Under the pieces are notes generated by a model, which worked only from the letters and a program-made list of their open reading frames with translations, had not been told where the DNA came from and searched no databases. From assembly GCA_005879815.1 (NCBI GenBank), contig VBKA01000063.1, positions 1 to 13,345 on the forward strand: a stretch of 13,345 bases of DNA, given 5' to 3'. Positions within the stretch are counted from its first letter, which is position 1. Each line of letters opens with the position of its first letter. A program made the translations under genes and the position numbers. Of the stretch, positions 1 through 6,872 are shown in pieces. The DNA is from Chloroflexota bacterium. Lineage in GTDB: Bacteria > Chloroflexota > Limnocylindria > QHBO01.

Positions 1-795
1 CCTGGCACGCAGCGTCGTGGCGAGCGGCTCGAAGTCGAGGTTGACGCCGTCCGCGTTCCGGTTGCGCACCGCGGCGACGATGTTGTTGACCAGCCTGGTT
101 CGGTACGTGGCGTTGCCCAGCAGGGTTGCCTGCGCTGCGGCCGAGGCGCTGTCCCAGGCCATCATGGTGATCGTGATCACGACCTTGTCGCCCTTGCGAT
201 GCGCGGCGTTGATCACCCCGGTCATGGCGGCCGAGTTCCAGCCGTTCCAGCCGGTGCTTGTCGTCGCCAGCGTGCCGTTCGAGCGGGCGGCGACACCGAA
301 ATAGGCGATCGTCGAGACGAGGCCGTACTGCATCCACTGCAGGTCGCTGGCGTTCAGGGTCCAATATGGCAGGAAGCCGAATACCTGCTTCCTCAGCCCG
401 TTCGGGAGCGACGCGAGCGTTGCAGCGGCGGCGCTGCCGTCCGTCGGGGCCAGCGGGATGAGCTCCGTTCCGCTCGCGGTCGACGGCTCTGCGGCCGCCA
501 GCACGATCGGGGCATCCTCGAGCTTCCGCGGCTTGGCGCCCGGGTGGAACGAGATCTGGTCATTGGCATGCGCTCGCCACTGGACTGCCATCTCGGAAGG
601 CCCGAGGAGGCCGGGAGGAGCCGGCGGCAGAACGCGACCATTCGGCAGGACGACCGAGCCTGCGATCCGCGGAACGGGCTGGCTGCCCTGCCCTGCTGAC
701 TTGCGTCCGACGACGAGCGCCGGTTGGCAGGTCGCGGCGGCCAGGACGGCCGTGACAGCCAGGAGGAGGAAGGTGGAACGTCGGGAACGGCGCAC
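1..795 (-). CDS. Secreted GH18-type glycoside hydrolase (3' part beyond the window)
   Basis: Partial gene: 265 codons are visible and the reading frame leaves the window at base 1 without a stop. The chosen start is GTG at 795, with GAGGT 10 bases upstream (810-806); no better in-frame start exists upstream. Residues 2-7 are basic (RRSRRS), followed by a hydrophobic stretch at 8-22 ending ...AAATC, so the protein is exported; Cys23 could be lipidated, but Thr at -1 makes the lipobox poor. Residues 24-135 are a Pro/Ala-rich linker I cannot assign. From residue 138 (VFGFLPYWT) it reads as a GH18 TIM barrel: a strand near VVITITMMAWD (205-215) and the active-site motif DGVNLDFEP at 249-257, with Glu256 as the expected acid. 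The DGVNxDFE form is known from SleL/YaaH-type enzymes that cut peptidoglycan glycan strands, rather than classical chitinases (DGxDxDWE). It lies downstream of mreBC, which fits a wall-remodelling role, but the substrate is inferred. Confidence 0.82.
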   Translation of the reverse strand, partial: MRRSRRSTFLLLAVTAVLAAATCQPALVVGRKSAGQGSQPVPRIAGSVVLPNGRVLPPAPPGLLGPSEMAVQWRAHANDQISFHPGAKPRKLEDAPIVLAAAEPSTASGTELIPLAPTDGSAAAATLASLPNGLRKQVFGFLPYWTLNASDLQWMQYGLVSTIAYFGVAARSNGTLATTSTGWNGWNSAAMTGVINAAHRKGDKVVITITMMAWDSASAAAQATLLGNATYRTRLVNNIVAAVRNRNADGVNLDFEPLATTLRAR

Positions 796-914
796 TGGGC
801 GGGCTACCTCGGATACAGCAGGCTCGAACTGCTCAGCAGTCGATTCCTGGCCAACGTACCGACCAGCGTTGGGGCACGGAATGGTACGAAACTCCCCGCA
901 CTGCCCCGGACTCC
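796..914 (-). other. Intergenic leader of the GH18 gene with two small inverted repeats
   Basis: This 119-bp gap separates the stop of the cysteine-peptidase-like gene from the GTG of the GH18 gene on the same strand. It contains the hairpin ACTGC-TCA-GCAGT (828-840) and the inverted repeat CCAACG / CGTTGG (851-856 and 867-872, 10-base loop). A second, competing pairing, CGTACC (855-860) with GGTACG (883-888), overlaps the latter. None is followed by a T tract. They could be an operator or a leader structure. I see no convincing -35/-10 promoter pair. Confidence 0.3.
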
Positions 915-2339
915 TCAGCGCAGCGTGATGCTTGTCGCCTCGTGCATCCAGTAGCCGGCCCAGACACCCGAGGTCACGTAATACCAGCCGCCGGTCTGCC
1001 CCGTGACCGCGCTGCGCTGGCTCGTCGGGGCGCTCGATGAGCGCGACAACGTATAGCGGCGTGTGGCCACGACCGAACCGGTGGAGCTGAAGCGGTAGCC
1101 CGTGTAGGTCCCCGCGGCGAAGCTCAACGACCGCGTGGGGCTGTAGGTCTCGGCACGAGTGGTGGTGAACGACCAGGTGGTCCAGCCCAGTGAATTCCCG
1201 GACGCATCGCGGATGCTGCCGGAGAGGGCCATCGAGTAGGTCGCCGCTGGCGCTAGCGGACGGACCGGCCGGAGCACGGCCGTCAGCGTCGAGCCGGTGT
1301 AGGTGACCGTGGCGGGCACGACGATGGACCCCTGGCGGAGGACCATGGTGTTGGTCCCGACACCGGTCACTGGCTCGCTGAAGCGCACGGTCACGGCAGG
1401 CGTCATGGTCTGACCTGTCGAACCCGGCAGCGGTGAACGGCCCACGACCGTGGGAGGCATCTGATTGTCGCTCGAGGTTCCCACGCCAAACGTGCGCGAC
1501 GGATTCCCGGCGAAGGCGTACGTGTAGTAGGGGTCACTCGATCGGCGGCCGAGCTTGACGCGATCGCCGCTGATGAACAGGTGCGCGTTATCGGTGACGG
1601 TCACGCCCGAGGGGACGTGCGCCGCGTAGATGGCGCCGTAGGTCGCTCCGGCCTTGGTCAGGAGGTCGTGCACCAGCGGGCTTGCGCCGTGGTCGGTGGC
1701 GAAGTAGCCGCTGGCACCCAGCGCGGCCAGCACCTTGCGCGAGTAGTAGCTCGCTCGCTGCAGTGCCTGGGTGGCGGTGGCCGGTGTCGTCCCCGGCTCC
1801 GACGCACCTGGCGCATAGCAGGCGTTGGCATAGACCATGACCCAGCCCGGGGCGGGAGTGATCGGGCCGCCGGCGCAGTAAGTGCGCTGGGCGCTCCCGT
1901 CGGTGGAGGTCAGGGACCCGGTCAGGGCCTTCTCTCCGCAGTACACCATGGTCGTCGACCAGTTGTCGCGGTCGCCGTTGGTGGTTGTCCGGTTCAGGCC
2001 CCAGCCATCGGTCCGGTCGCCATAGAAGGTCGTGGTGTACGGGTTCGGATAGCCGTTGCCATGACCGAGGTAGATCACGATGTTGGCGCCGTTGACGGCG
2101 GCCTTGACCTTCGCCCAGGTCGCGTTGGGCGAGTAAACCTTCACCACGGTCGCGCCATCGGCGGCGGCCGTCGCCGCGATCTGGTCACCCTGGCTGCGGT
2201 ACGAGGAGGTGACCAAGCCCGTCGGGCCGACGATAATCACCACCTTGGCAGGGGTCGCCGCGCGGACGGCGAGGGGCGCCGCAAAGGCAGCCGAAATGGT
2301 GACGAGTGCGATGAGCGTGGCTCGGATCCGGTCCGGCAA
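915..2339 (-). CDS. Secreted clan-CD (caspase/gingipain-fold-like) protein with Ig-like domain
   Basis: The protein has 474 residues. The start is TTG at 2339, supported by GAGGA seven bases upstream (2351-2347) and by a signal peptide beginning at once: basic MPDRIR, a hydrophobic core at 8-22 and AVRAA near 24-28 as a SPase I site. Residues 32-260 look like an alpha/beta caspase-type fold. A hydrophobic strand (ANIVIYLGHG, 85-94) ends in His93-Gly94, and a second strand (WVMVYANAC, 166-174) ends in Ala173-Cys174. This His-Gly / Ala-Cys pair is the family signature of clan CD cysteine peptidases (gingipain, legumain, caspase, CHAT). Residues 296-393 form a bacterial Ig-like domain of the SbsA/Big_5 kind (PPTVVGRSP..., VTVRFSEPV, LAPAATYSM, ending WSFTTT). 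Residues 405-474 are a Tyr/Ser/Thr/Trp-rich module, possibly for wall binding. Peptidase activity and target are inferred; an inactive surface protein is possible. Confidence 0.72.
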   Translation of the reverse strand: MPDRIRATLIALVTISAAFAAPLAVRAATPAKVVIIVGPTGLVTSSYRSQGDQIAATAAADGATVVKVYSPNATWAKVKAAVNGANIVIYLGHGNGYPNPYTTTFYGDRTDGWGLNRTTTNGDRDNWSTTMVYCGEKALTGSLTSTDGSAQRTYCAGGPITPAPGWVMVYANACYAPGASEPGTTPATATQALQRASYYSRKVLAALGASGYFATDHGASPLVHDLLTKAGATYGAIYAAHVPSGVTVTDNAHLFISGDRVKLGRRSSDPYYTYAFAGNPSRTFGVGTSSDNQMPPTVVGRSPLPGSTGQTMTPAVTVRFSEPVTGVGTNTMVLRQGSIVVPATVTYTGSTLTAVLRPVRPLAPAATYSMALSGSIRDASGNSLGWTTWSFTTTRAETYSPTRSLSFAAGTYTGYRFSSTGSVVATRRYTLSRSSSAPTSQRSAVTGQTGGWYYVTSGVWAGYWMHEATSITLR

Positions 2340-2340
2340 T

Positions 2341-2412
2341 GGTCTGTCCTCGGAGGTCGCTTGCGTGGTTTCGCGGCGGCCGCTCCTGCCCGGAGGGGTG
2401 CCCGAACAGACC
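2341..2412 (-). promoter_or_regulatory. Candidate structured leader RNA with long-range stem before the TTG start
   Basis: In the minus-strand transcript, GGUCUGU (2412-2406) is perfectly complementary to ACAGACC (2347-2341). This encloses about 58 nt and ends one base before the TTG start codon of the cysteine-peptidase-like gene. The 3' arm fills exactly the spacer between the GAGGA ribosome-binding site and the start, so forming the stem would hinder initiation. The enclosed sequence is rich in self-complementary segments. I could not match it to a known riboswitch class. A 7-bp match over this distance in GC-rich DNA may be chance. Confidence 0.28.
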
Positions 2413-2461
2413 GTACGCAGCCGGGGCCGGCGAGCCTATGGCGCGATGGTCCGCGCGCGTG

Positions 2462-2504
2462 GGGCCGATGGGCCCAGTGCTCCCGTGCACCAGGCGACTG
2501 GCAC
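2462..2504 (-). terminator. Hairpins downstream of mreC, candidate terminator
   Basis: Two hairpins lie 15-57 bases past the mreC stop. One pairs GTG+CCAG (2485-2487, 2490-2493) with CTGG+CAC (2498-2504) around a 4-base loop, with a 2-base bulge. The other is GGGCC / GGCCC (2462-2466, 2471-2475) around GATG. No T tract follows on the minus strand, so an intrinsic terminator is not proven. The position between mreC and an unrelated gene makes an attenuator or a Rho-assisted end reasonable. The rest of the 2340-2518 gap holds the leader described separately. Confidence 0.33.
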
Positions 2505-2518
2505 CCGAAAGGTCGGCG

Positions 2519-3370
2519 TCAGTCCTTGGTGAAAGCCAGGACCACCAGCAGGCGTTCGATGCGCTGGACGTCAAGCGCGGGCCGCACGAACGCGGTCTGG
2601 GTCAGGGCGTTCTGGTCCGCCTGCACGGCCTGGACCGTCCCGATCAGCAGGCCCTTGGGGTAGGAGGACCGGAGCTGGGTGCCCAGGCTGAGGCCTGCGC
2701 TCGCGATCGTGTCGCCCGGAATGAGCTTCTCGGTGATGGGCACCTTGACGAAGACGAGCTGGCCGCCGAGCTGGCCCTGGACCTCGCCGAGGGCGCGGCT
2801 CTGCTGGTCGACGGCCACGACGCTCGATCGCGTGTCGACCACGAAGCGGACCTCGGCGGTGTTGGAGCCCGCGCTGACGACGGTGCCGGCGAGGGCGCCC
2901 GCACCGTTGGCGGAGCCGACCACCGGCATCCCGACCTTGACGCCGGCATCGGTGCCCGCGTCGATCCCCACCTCCCACGAGAGGTTCGAGGGATCGCGAG
3001 CGATGATGCGCACCGGGAGCAGCCGCAGGTTGAGCGATTTGGTGAGGCCCAGCAGCTGGCGCAGCTCGACATTCTCCGCGGCTGCCTCGGTCAGCTCGGC
3101 GACCCGCTGCTGGAGTCCGACAAGCTGGCTGCGCAGCTGATCGTTCTCGGACCGCAACCGATCGATCTCGCCGATGGTCCCGAACAGGCCGACGACGCCC
3201 TGCCCCACGCCCGCCACCGCGGCGCGCACCGGCTCCAGCGCCTGGCGGCTGGCCTGTTTGAGCTGCAGCGCCGGCTCGGTACCCGAGGCCAGCAGCATCA
3301 GGAGGGAGGCGACCGTGAACGCCGCGAACCACAGCCCGCCGCGCGAGCGCCGGTTGGATGAGCTGACCAT
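2519..3370 (-). CDS. mreC: Rod shape-determining protein MreC
   Basis: MreC is the periplasmic/extracytoplasmic partner of the MreB elongasome, which positions lateral-wall peptidoglycan synthesis. The 283-residue length is typical. The ATG at 3370 gives a basic N-terminus (SSSNRRSR), then one membrane segment (about 13-29). Next comes a coiled coil (about 65-108: IDRLRSENDQLRSQL... to ELRQLLGL), the dimerisation element of the family. The C-terminal beta-domain follows, with the expected signatures LLPVRIIARDPSNLSWEVGID (117-137), GxxVxVGMPVVG (143-152) and VDTRSSVVAV (178-187). It starts 24 bp after mreB on the same strand, so the two are co-transcribed. No mreD follows, which is unusual: the next 179 bp are too short for one and the next gene encodes an unrelated secreted protein. 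The assignment itself is secure. Confidence 0.95.
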   Translation of the reverse strand: MVSSSNRRSRGGLWFAAFTVASLLMLLASGTEPALQLKQASRQALEPVRAAVAGVGQGVVGLFGTIGEIDRLRSENDQLRSQLVGLQQRVAELTEAAAENVELRQLLGLTKSLNLRLLPVRIIARDPSNLSWEVGIDAGTDAGVKVGMPVVGSANGAGALAGTVVSAGSNTAEVRFVVDTRSSVVAVDQQSRALGEVQGQLGGQLVFVKVPITEKLIPGDTIASAGLSLGTQLRSSYPKGLLIGTVQAVQADQNALTQTAFVRPALDVQRIERLLVVLAFTKD

Positions 3371-3394
3371 CGCTTCTGGACCGAAGGCGGGTTG

Positions 3395-4450
3395 CTAGCG
3401 CGGCGCCCGGCTGTACTGCTCGCTGACCAGCACGCGCTCCAGGCTGTCGAGGTCCTCGAGCACCCGCGCCGTGCCGCGCACCACACAGGTGAGCGGATCG
3501 TCGGCGATGTGGACCGGCATCTGTGTTGCCTCCGCGACGCGCTGGTCGAGGCCGGCAAGCAGCGCTCCCCCGCCGGCGAGGACGATCCCCTGGTCCATGA
3601 TGTCGGCAACCAGCTCCGGCGGTGTCTCCTCGATGGTCTCCTTGATGGCCTCGATGATCTGGGCCACGGTCGGTTCGAGGGCCTCGCGGATCTGCTCGCC
3701 GCTCACCTCGATGCTGCGCGGCAGTCCGGTCAGCAGGTCGCGGCCGCGGAAGGTGACCGTCCGCTGGTTGGCGACCGGATAGGCGGAGCCGACGGCGATC
3801 TTGATCTCCTCGGCGGTGCGCTCACCCATCAGCAGGTTGTACTCGCGGCGCGCGAAGCTGACGATGTCGGTGTCCATCTCATCGCCGCCAATCCGGTTCG
3901 ATCGGCTCACGACGATGCCGCCCAGGCTGACCACCGCGACCTCGGTCGTGCCGCCACCGATGTCGACGATCAGCGACCCGGACGGCTCGCTCACCGGCAG
4001 GCCTGCACCAATGGCGGCGGCCATCGGCTCCTCGATCAGCCGCGCCCAACGCGCGCCAGCGTTGATGGTCGCGTCGCGCACGGCCCGTTTCTCGACCTCC
4101 GTGACGCCCGAGGGGATGCCCACCAGGACGCGCGGACGCGGGATGCGCGCGTATCGGTCGTGGACCTTCTGGATGAAGTAATGGATCATCTGCTCGGTGA
4201 CGTCGAAGTCGCTGATGACCCCGTCACGCAGCGGACGGATGGCGACGATGTTGGCCGGGGTGCGACCCACCATCCGCTTCGCCTCGGCGCCGATGGCCAG
4301 CACCCGCTTGCTGCGGGTGTCCATGGCGACCACGCTCGGCTCGCTGATGACGATCCCCCGGTGGCGGACCGTGACGAGCGTGTTGGCCGTGCCGAGGTCG
4401 ATGCCGACGTCGTGCGAGAGCAGGCCGAGCAGGCCGTCGAAGATGCCCAA
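3395..4450 (-). CDS. mreB: Rod shape-determining actin homologue MreB
   Basis: MreB forms membrane-bound, ATP-dependent filaments that organise the cell-wall elongation machinery. The protein has 351 residues, the usual length. The actin-fold nucleotide signatures are all visible: phosphate-1 GIDLGTANT (16-24), phosphate-2 DIGGGTTE (163-170) and the adenosine motif GIVLAGGGALL (288-298), together with MreB-specific stretches such as IRPLRDGVISDFDVTEQMI (71-89) and IEEPMAAAIGAG (139-150). The start is TTG at 4450, with GGAGG four bases upstream (4459-4455). No ATG or GTG exists further upstream in frame, and the N-terminus MGIFDGLLGLLSHDVGID has the short amphipathic lead seen in MreB proteins. 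It is first in a two-gene operon with mreC (24-bp gap) and is divergent from glgB across about 170 bp. Confidence 0.96.
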   Translation of the reverse strand: MGIFDGLLGLLSHDVGIDLGTANTLVTVRHRGIVISEPSVVAMDTRSKRVLAIGAEAKRMVGRTPANIVAIRPLRDGVISDFDVTEQMIHYFIQKVHDRYARIPRPRVLVGIPSGVTEVEKRAVRDATINAGARWARLIEEPMAAAIGAGLPVSEPSGSLIVDIGGGTTEVAVVSLGGIVVSRSNRIGGDEMDTDIVSFARREYNLLMGERTAEEIKIAVGSAYPVANQRTVTFRGRDLLTGLPRSIEVSGEQIREALEPTVAQIIEAIKETIEETPPELVADIMDQGIVLAGGGALLAGLDQRVAEATQMPVHIADDPLTCVVRGTARVLEDLDSLERVLVSEQYSRAPR

Positions 4451-4520
4451 GATGCCTCCGGGAGCTGTTGGCTGGTCTCGTTGGACCGGGCACTGAAGGC
4501 CGCTGCCGCGGCGTTGGAAG

Positions 4521-4540
4521 GATGCCCCATCCGGGGCGTC
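4521..4540 (+). promoter_or_regulatory. Strong 8-bp hairpin in the mreB-glgB divergent intergenic region
   Basis: GATGCCCC (4521-4528) pairs with GGGGCGTC (4533-4540) around a 4-base ATCC loop. One pair is T-G, so the hairpin is perfect as plus-strand RNA but has an A-C mismatch in the minus-strand transcript. It sits about 80 bp upstream of the glgB start and 70 bp upstream of the mreB start. That suggests a leader structure of glgB or a protein-binding palindrome. The remainder of 4451-4622 must hold the divergent promoters, but I cannot point to clear -35/-10 boxes. Confidence 0.35.
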
Positions 4541-4622
4541 GGGGCAACGGTACGTCTGCCCGGCGCGGCCTGAACCCTAGCACGGGCACCTGGCCATTCG
4601 CGCGTTGCGCAGGGTGAGACGT

Positions 4623-6839
4623 ATGGTTAGACCGATGCCCCGCACCGCGGCCGACGCGACCCGGAACGTCGCCATCCCCGACGCCGAGGGTGGCCGCCTG
4701 GCGCGTGGCGAGCATCATGATCCGCACGCCGTCCTGGGCGCGCATCGGATACCGGGCGGTGCAATCGTCCGCGCCTTCCATCCGGAGGCCGCCTCGGTGA
4801 TGCTGGTGCCCGATGGCGGCTCGGCGGTGCCGATGAGCCCGGCTGGCCACGGGACCTGGGCGGCCCTGCTCCCTGGTAGCGATCCGCCCCGCGCCTACCG
4901 GCTGCGGTTCACCTTCCAGGACGGTGCCACATGGGAGCGCGACGATCCGTATCGGTTCGGCCCCACCATTGGGGAGCTGGATCTGCACCTGATCGGCGAT
5001 GGGAGCCACGAGCGGCTGTACGACGTGCTGGGGGCACACCGGGTGACCATCGACGGCGCGCCGGGTGTGGCATTCGCCGTTTGGGCGCCGAACGCGCGCA
5101 GCGTGCGTGTGGTCGGCGATTTCAGCCGCTGGGATGGCCGCCTCTTCCCGATGCGCAGCCTGGGCAGCTCAGGGGTCTGGGAGCTGTTCGTGCCCGGCGT
5201 GGTGGAGGGCGAGCTCTACAAGTTCGAGGTGCTGGGCCGTGACGGCTCCCTGCGTCTGAAGGCGGATCCCCTGTCGTTTGCCATGCAGGTGCGCCCGGAG
5301 ACGGCGGCGCGGGTGTGGGAGACGGGCAAATTCGCGTGGAGCGACGGAGCGTGGATGGCGGAACGCGCGAGCCGCGACGCGTACCGCTCCCCCATGGCCA
5401 CCTACGAGGTCCACCTGGGCTCATGGCGTCGCAAAGAGGACGGTAGCTGGCTCGGGTACCAGGAGGCCGGGGAGCTGCTGGCTGCGCATTGCCACCGCTT
5501 CGGATTCACACACGTCGAGTTCCTGCCGCTGGCCGAGCACCCGTTCGACGGCTCCTGGGGCTATCAGGTGACCGGCTACTACGCCCCAACGGCTCGATTC
5601 GGGACGCCCACCGACTTCGCGGCGATGGTCAATACGCTGCACGCGGCGAGGATCGGGGTGATCCTCGACTGGGTCCCCGCGCACTTCCCGGCCGACGATT
5701 TCGCGCTGCGTCGCTTCGACGGGACGGCCCTCTACGAGCACCCCGATCCGAAGCGTGGACTTCACCCCGACTGGGGAACCCTGATCTTCGACTATGGCCG
5801 GCCCGAGGTACGCAACTTCCTGGTGGCCAACGCCCTCTTCTGGCTCGACCGCTATCACGTCGACGGTCTGCGGGTCGACGCCGTCGCCTCGATGCTGTAT
5901 CTCGACTACTCCCGGAAGAAGGGCGAGTGGACGCCGAACCAGTTCGGGGGGAACGAGAACCTGGAGGCCATCGCCTTCCTGCGCGAGGTGAACGAGCGCG
6001 CCTACCGGCTCTTCCCCGGCGCCGTCACCATCGCCGAGGAGTCGACCGCGTTCCCCGGGGTCTCGCGGCCCACGTACCTTGGCGGGCTGGGCTTCGGCTT
6101 CAAGTGGGACATGGGCTGGATGCACGACACCCTCGACTACTTCCGGCACGAGCCGATTCACCGCCGCTATCACCACGATCGGCTCACCTTCCGTGGTCTC
6201 TACCTGCACACCGAGCACTACGTGCTGCCGCTCTCCCACGATGAGGTGGTCCATGGCAAGGGATCCCTGTTCGGCAAGATGCCGGGTGACGAGTGGCGCC
6301 GCTTCGCGAACCTGCGCAGCCTCATCGCCAACCAGTACACCCAGCCGGGTCGCAAGCTGCTCTTCATGGGCACCGAGCTCGCTCAGGCGTCGGAGTGGAG
6401 CCATGACGTGAGCCTTCCCTGGGAGACGGCCGATGAGCCGATGCGCGCGCGATTCCTCCGCTACCTGGAGGATCTCGGGGCGCTGTATCGCGCCAGCCCG
6501 GCGCTGTGGGCGGCCGACGAGGAGACCGAGACCTTCGCCTGGATCGACGCGGGTGACATAGAGGGATCCGTCGTCTCGTACCTGCGTCGCTCCGGGAATG
6601 AGGTGCTGGCCGTGATCCAGAACCTCACGCCCGTGCCGCGTCTGACCTACCGGCTCGGGCTTCCGCGCGCCGGGCACTGGATGGAGGTCCTCAACAGCGA
6701 CTCGTCGCAGTACGGCGGCTCCAATGTCGGCAACCTCGGCGGCATCACCGCCGAGGAAGTTCCTCACCATGGGCAGCCCGCGTCCGCGGTGCTGGCCCTG
6801 CCGCCGCTCGGGACCCTCGTGCTGCGCGGGGACGACTGA
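4623..6839 (+). CDS. glgB: 1,4-alpha-glucan (glycogen) branching enzyme GlgB
   Basis: GlgB cuts alpha-1,4-glucan chains and reattaches them as alpha-1,6 branches in cytosolic glycogen. I start it at ATG 4623, which has AGGGTGAG just upstream (4611-4618); TTG 4605 and ATG 4635 are alternatives. This gives 738 residues, close to the E. coli enzyme, with both N-terminal beta domains: N1 (about 30-115) and a CBM48 domain at about 130-215 (GVAFAVWAPNARSVRVVGDFSRWD). The GH13 barrel begins with TYEVHLGSW (260-268). Conserved regions are ILDWVPAHFPAD (347-358), GLRVDAVASM with nucleophile Asp419 (415-424), TIAEESTAFP with acid/base Glu472 (469-478), and LPLSHDEVVHGKGS with His539-Asp540 (535-548). 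The DWVPxHFPxD and GGNEN signatures are specific to branching enzymes. It is the only plus-strand gene, convergent with malQ, and is probably transcribed separately from the treS-malQ operon while serving the same pathway. Confidence 0.96.
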   Translation: MVRPMPRTAADATRNVAIPDAEGGRLARGEHHDPHAVLGAHRIPGGAIVRAFHPEAASVMLVPDGGSAVPMSPAGHGTWAALLPGSDPPRAYRLRFTFQDGATWERDDPYRFGPTIGELDLHLIGDGSHERLYDVLGAHRVTIDGAPGVAFAVWAPNARSVRVVGDFSRWDGRLFPMRSLGSSGVWELFVPGVVEGELYKFEVLGRDGSLRLKADPLSFAMQVRPETAARVWETGKFAWSDGAWMAERASRDAYRSPMATYEVHLGSWRRKEDGSWLGYQEAGELLAAHCHRFGFTHVEFLPLAEHPFDGSWGYQVTGYYAPTARFGTPTDFAAMVNTLHAARIGVILDWVPAHFPADDFALRRFDGTALYEHPDPKRGLHPDWGTLIFDYGRPEVRNFLVANALFWLDRYHVDGLRVDAVASMLYLDYSRKKGEWTPNQFGGNENLEAIAFLREVNERAYRLFPGAVTIAEESTAFPGVSRPTYLGGLGFGFKWDMGWMHDTLDYFRHEPIHRRYHHDRLTFRGLYLHTEHYVLPLSHDEVVHGKGSLFGKMPGDEWRRFANLRSLIANQYTQPGRKLLFMGTELAQASEWSHDVSLPWETADEPMRARFLRYLEDLGALYRASPALWAADEETETFAWIDAGDIEGSVVSYLRRSGNEVLAVIQNLTPVPRLTYRLGLPRAGHWMEVLNSDSSQYGGSNVGNLGGITAEEVPHHGQPASAVLALPPLGTLVLRGDD

Positions 6840-6844
6840 ACCAT

Positions 6845-6870
6845 CGCCGGAGCCGCGACGGACTCCGGCG
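6845..6870. terminator. Bidirectional hairpin terminator between glgB and malQ
   Basis: CGCCGGAG (6845-6852) pairs perfectly with CTCCGGCG (6863-6870). Inside it CCG (6853-6855) pairs with CGG (6859-6861) around a CGA loop with one bulged A, giving about 11 bp in all. It fills nearly the whole 33-bp space between the convergent stop codons of glgB and malQ, where a shared terminator is expected. No T tract follows on either strand, as is common in very GC-rich genomes. Confidence 0.62.
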
Positions 6871-6872
6871 GG

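Noticed and set aside
199..699. A 166-codon plus-strand frame, and other small ones, at the left end.
   Set aside because: The minus-strand GH18 reading explains the region with a signal peptide and an active-site motif; the plus-strand frames are Arg-rich shadows.
2341..2412. A cyclic di-GMP (GEMM-I) riboswitch before the secreted protein gene, suggested by an ACGCAA string and a closing stem.
   Set aside because: The GGCAAACC segment, the GNRA hairpin and the tetraloop receptor of that class cannot be placed, so only a generic structured leader is reported.
2339..4573. Long plus-strand frames (2339-3361 and 3392-4573) opposite mreC and mreB.
   Set aside because: They are antisense to two unmistakable conserved genes and show no domain or plausible ribosome-binding site.
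5421..6770. A 449-codon open frame on the minus strand opposite glgB.
   Set aside because: Same high-GC mirror effect; its composition (repeated Val/Gly/Glu/Arg, no motif) does not look like a real protein.
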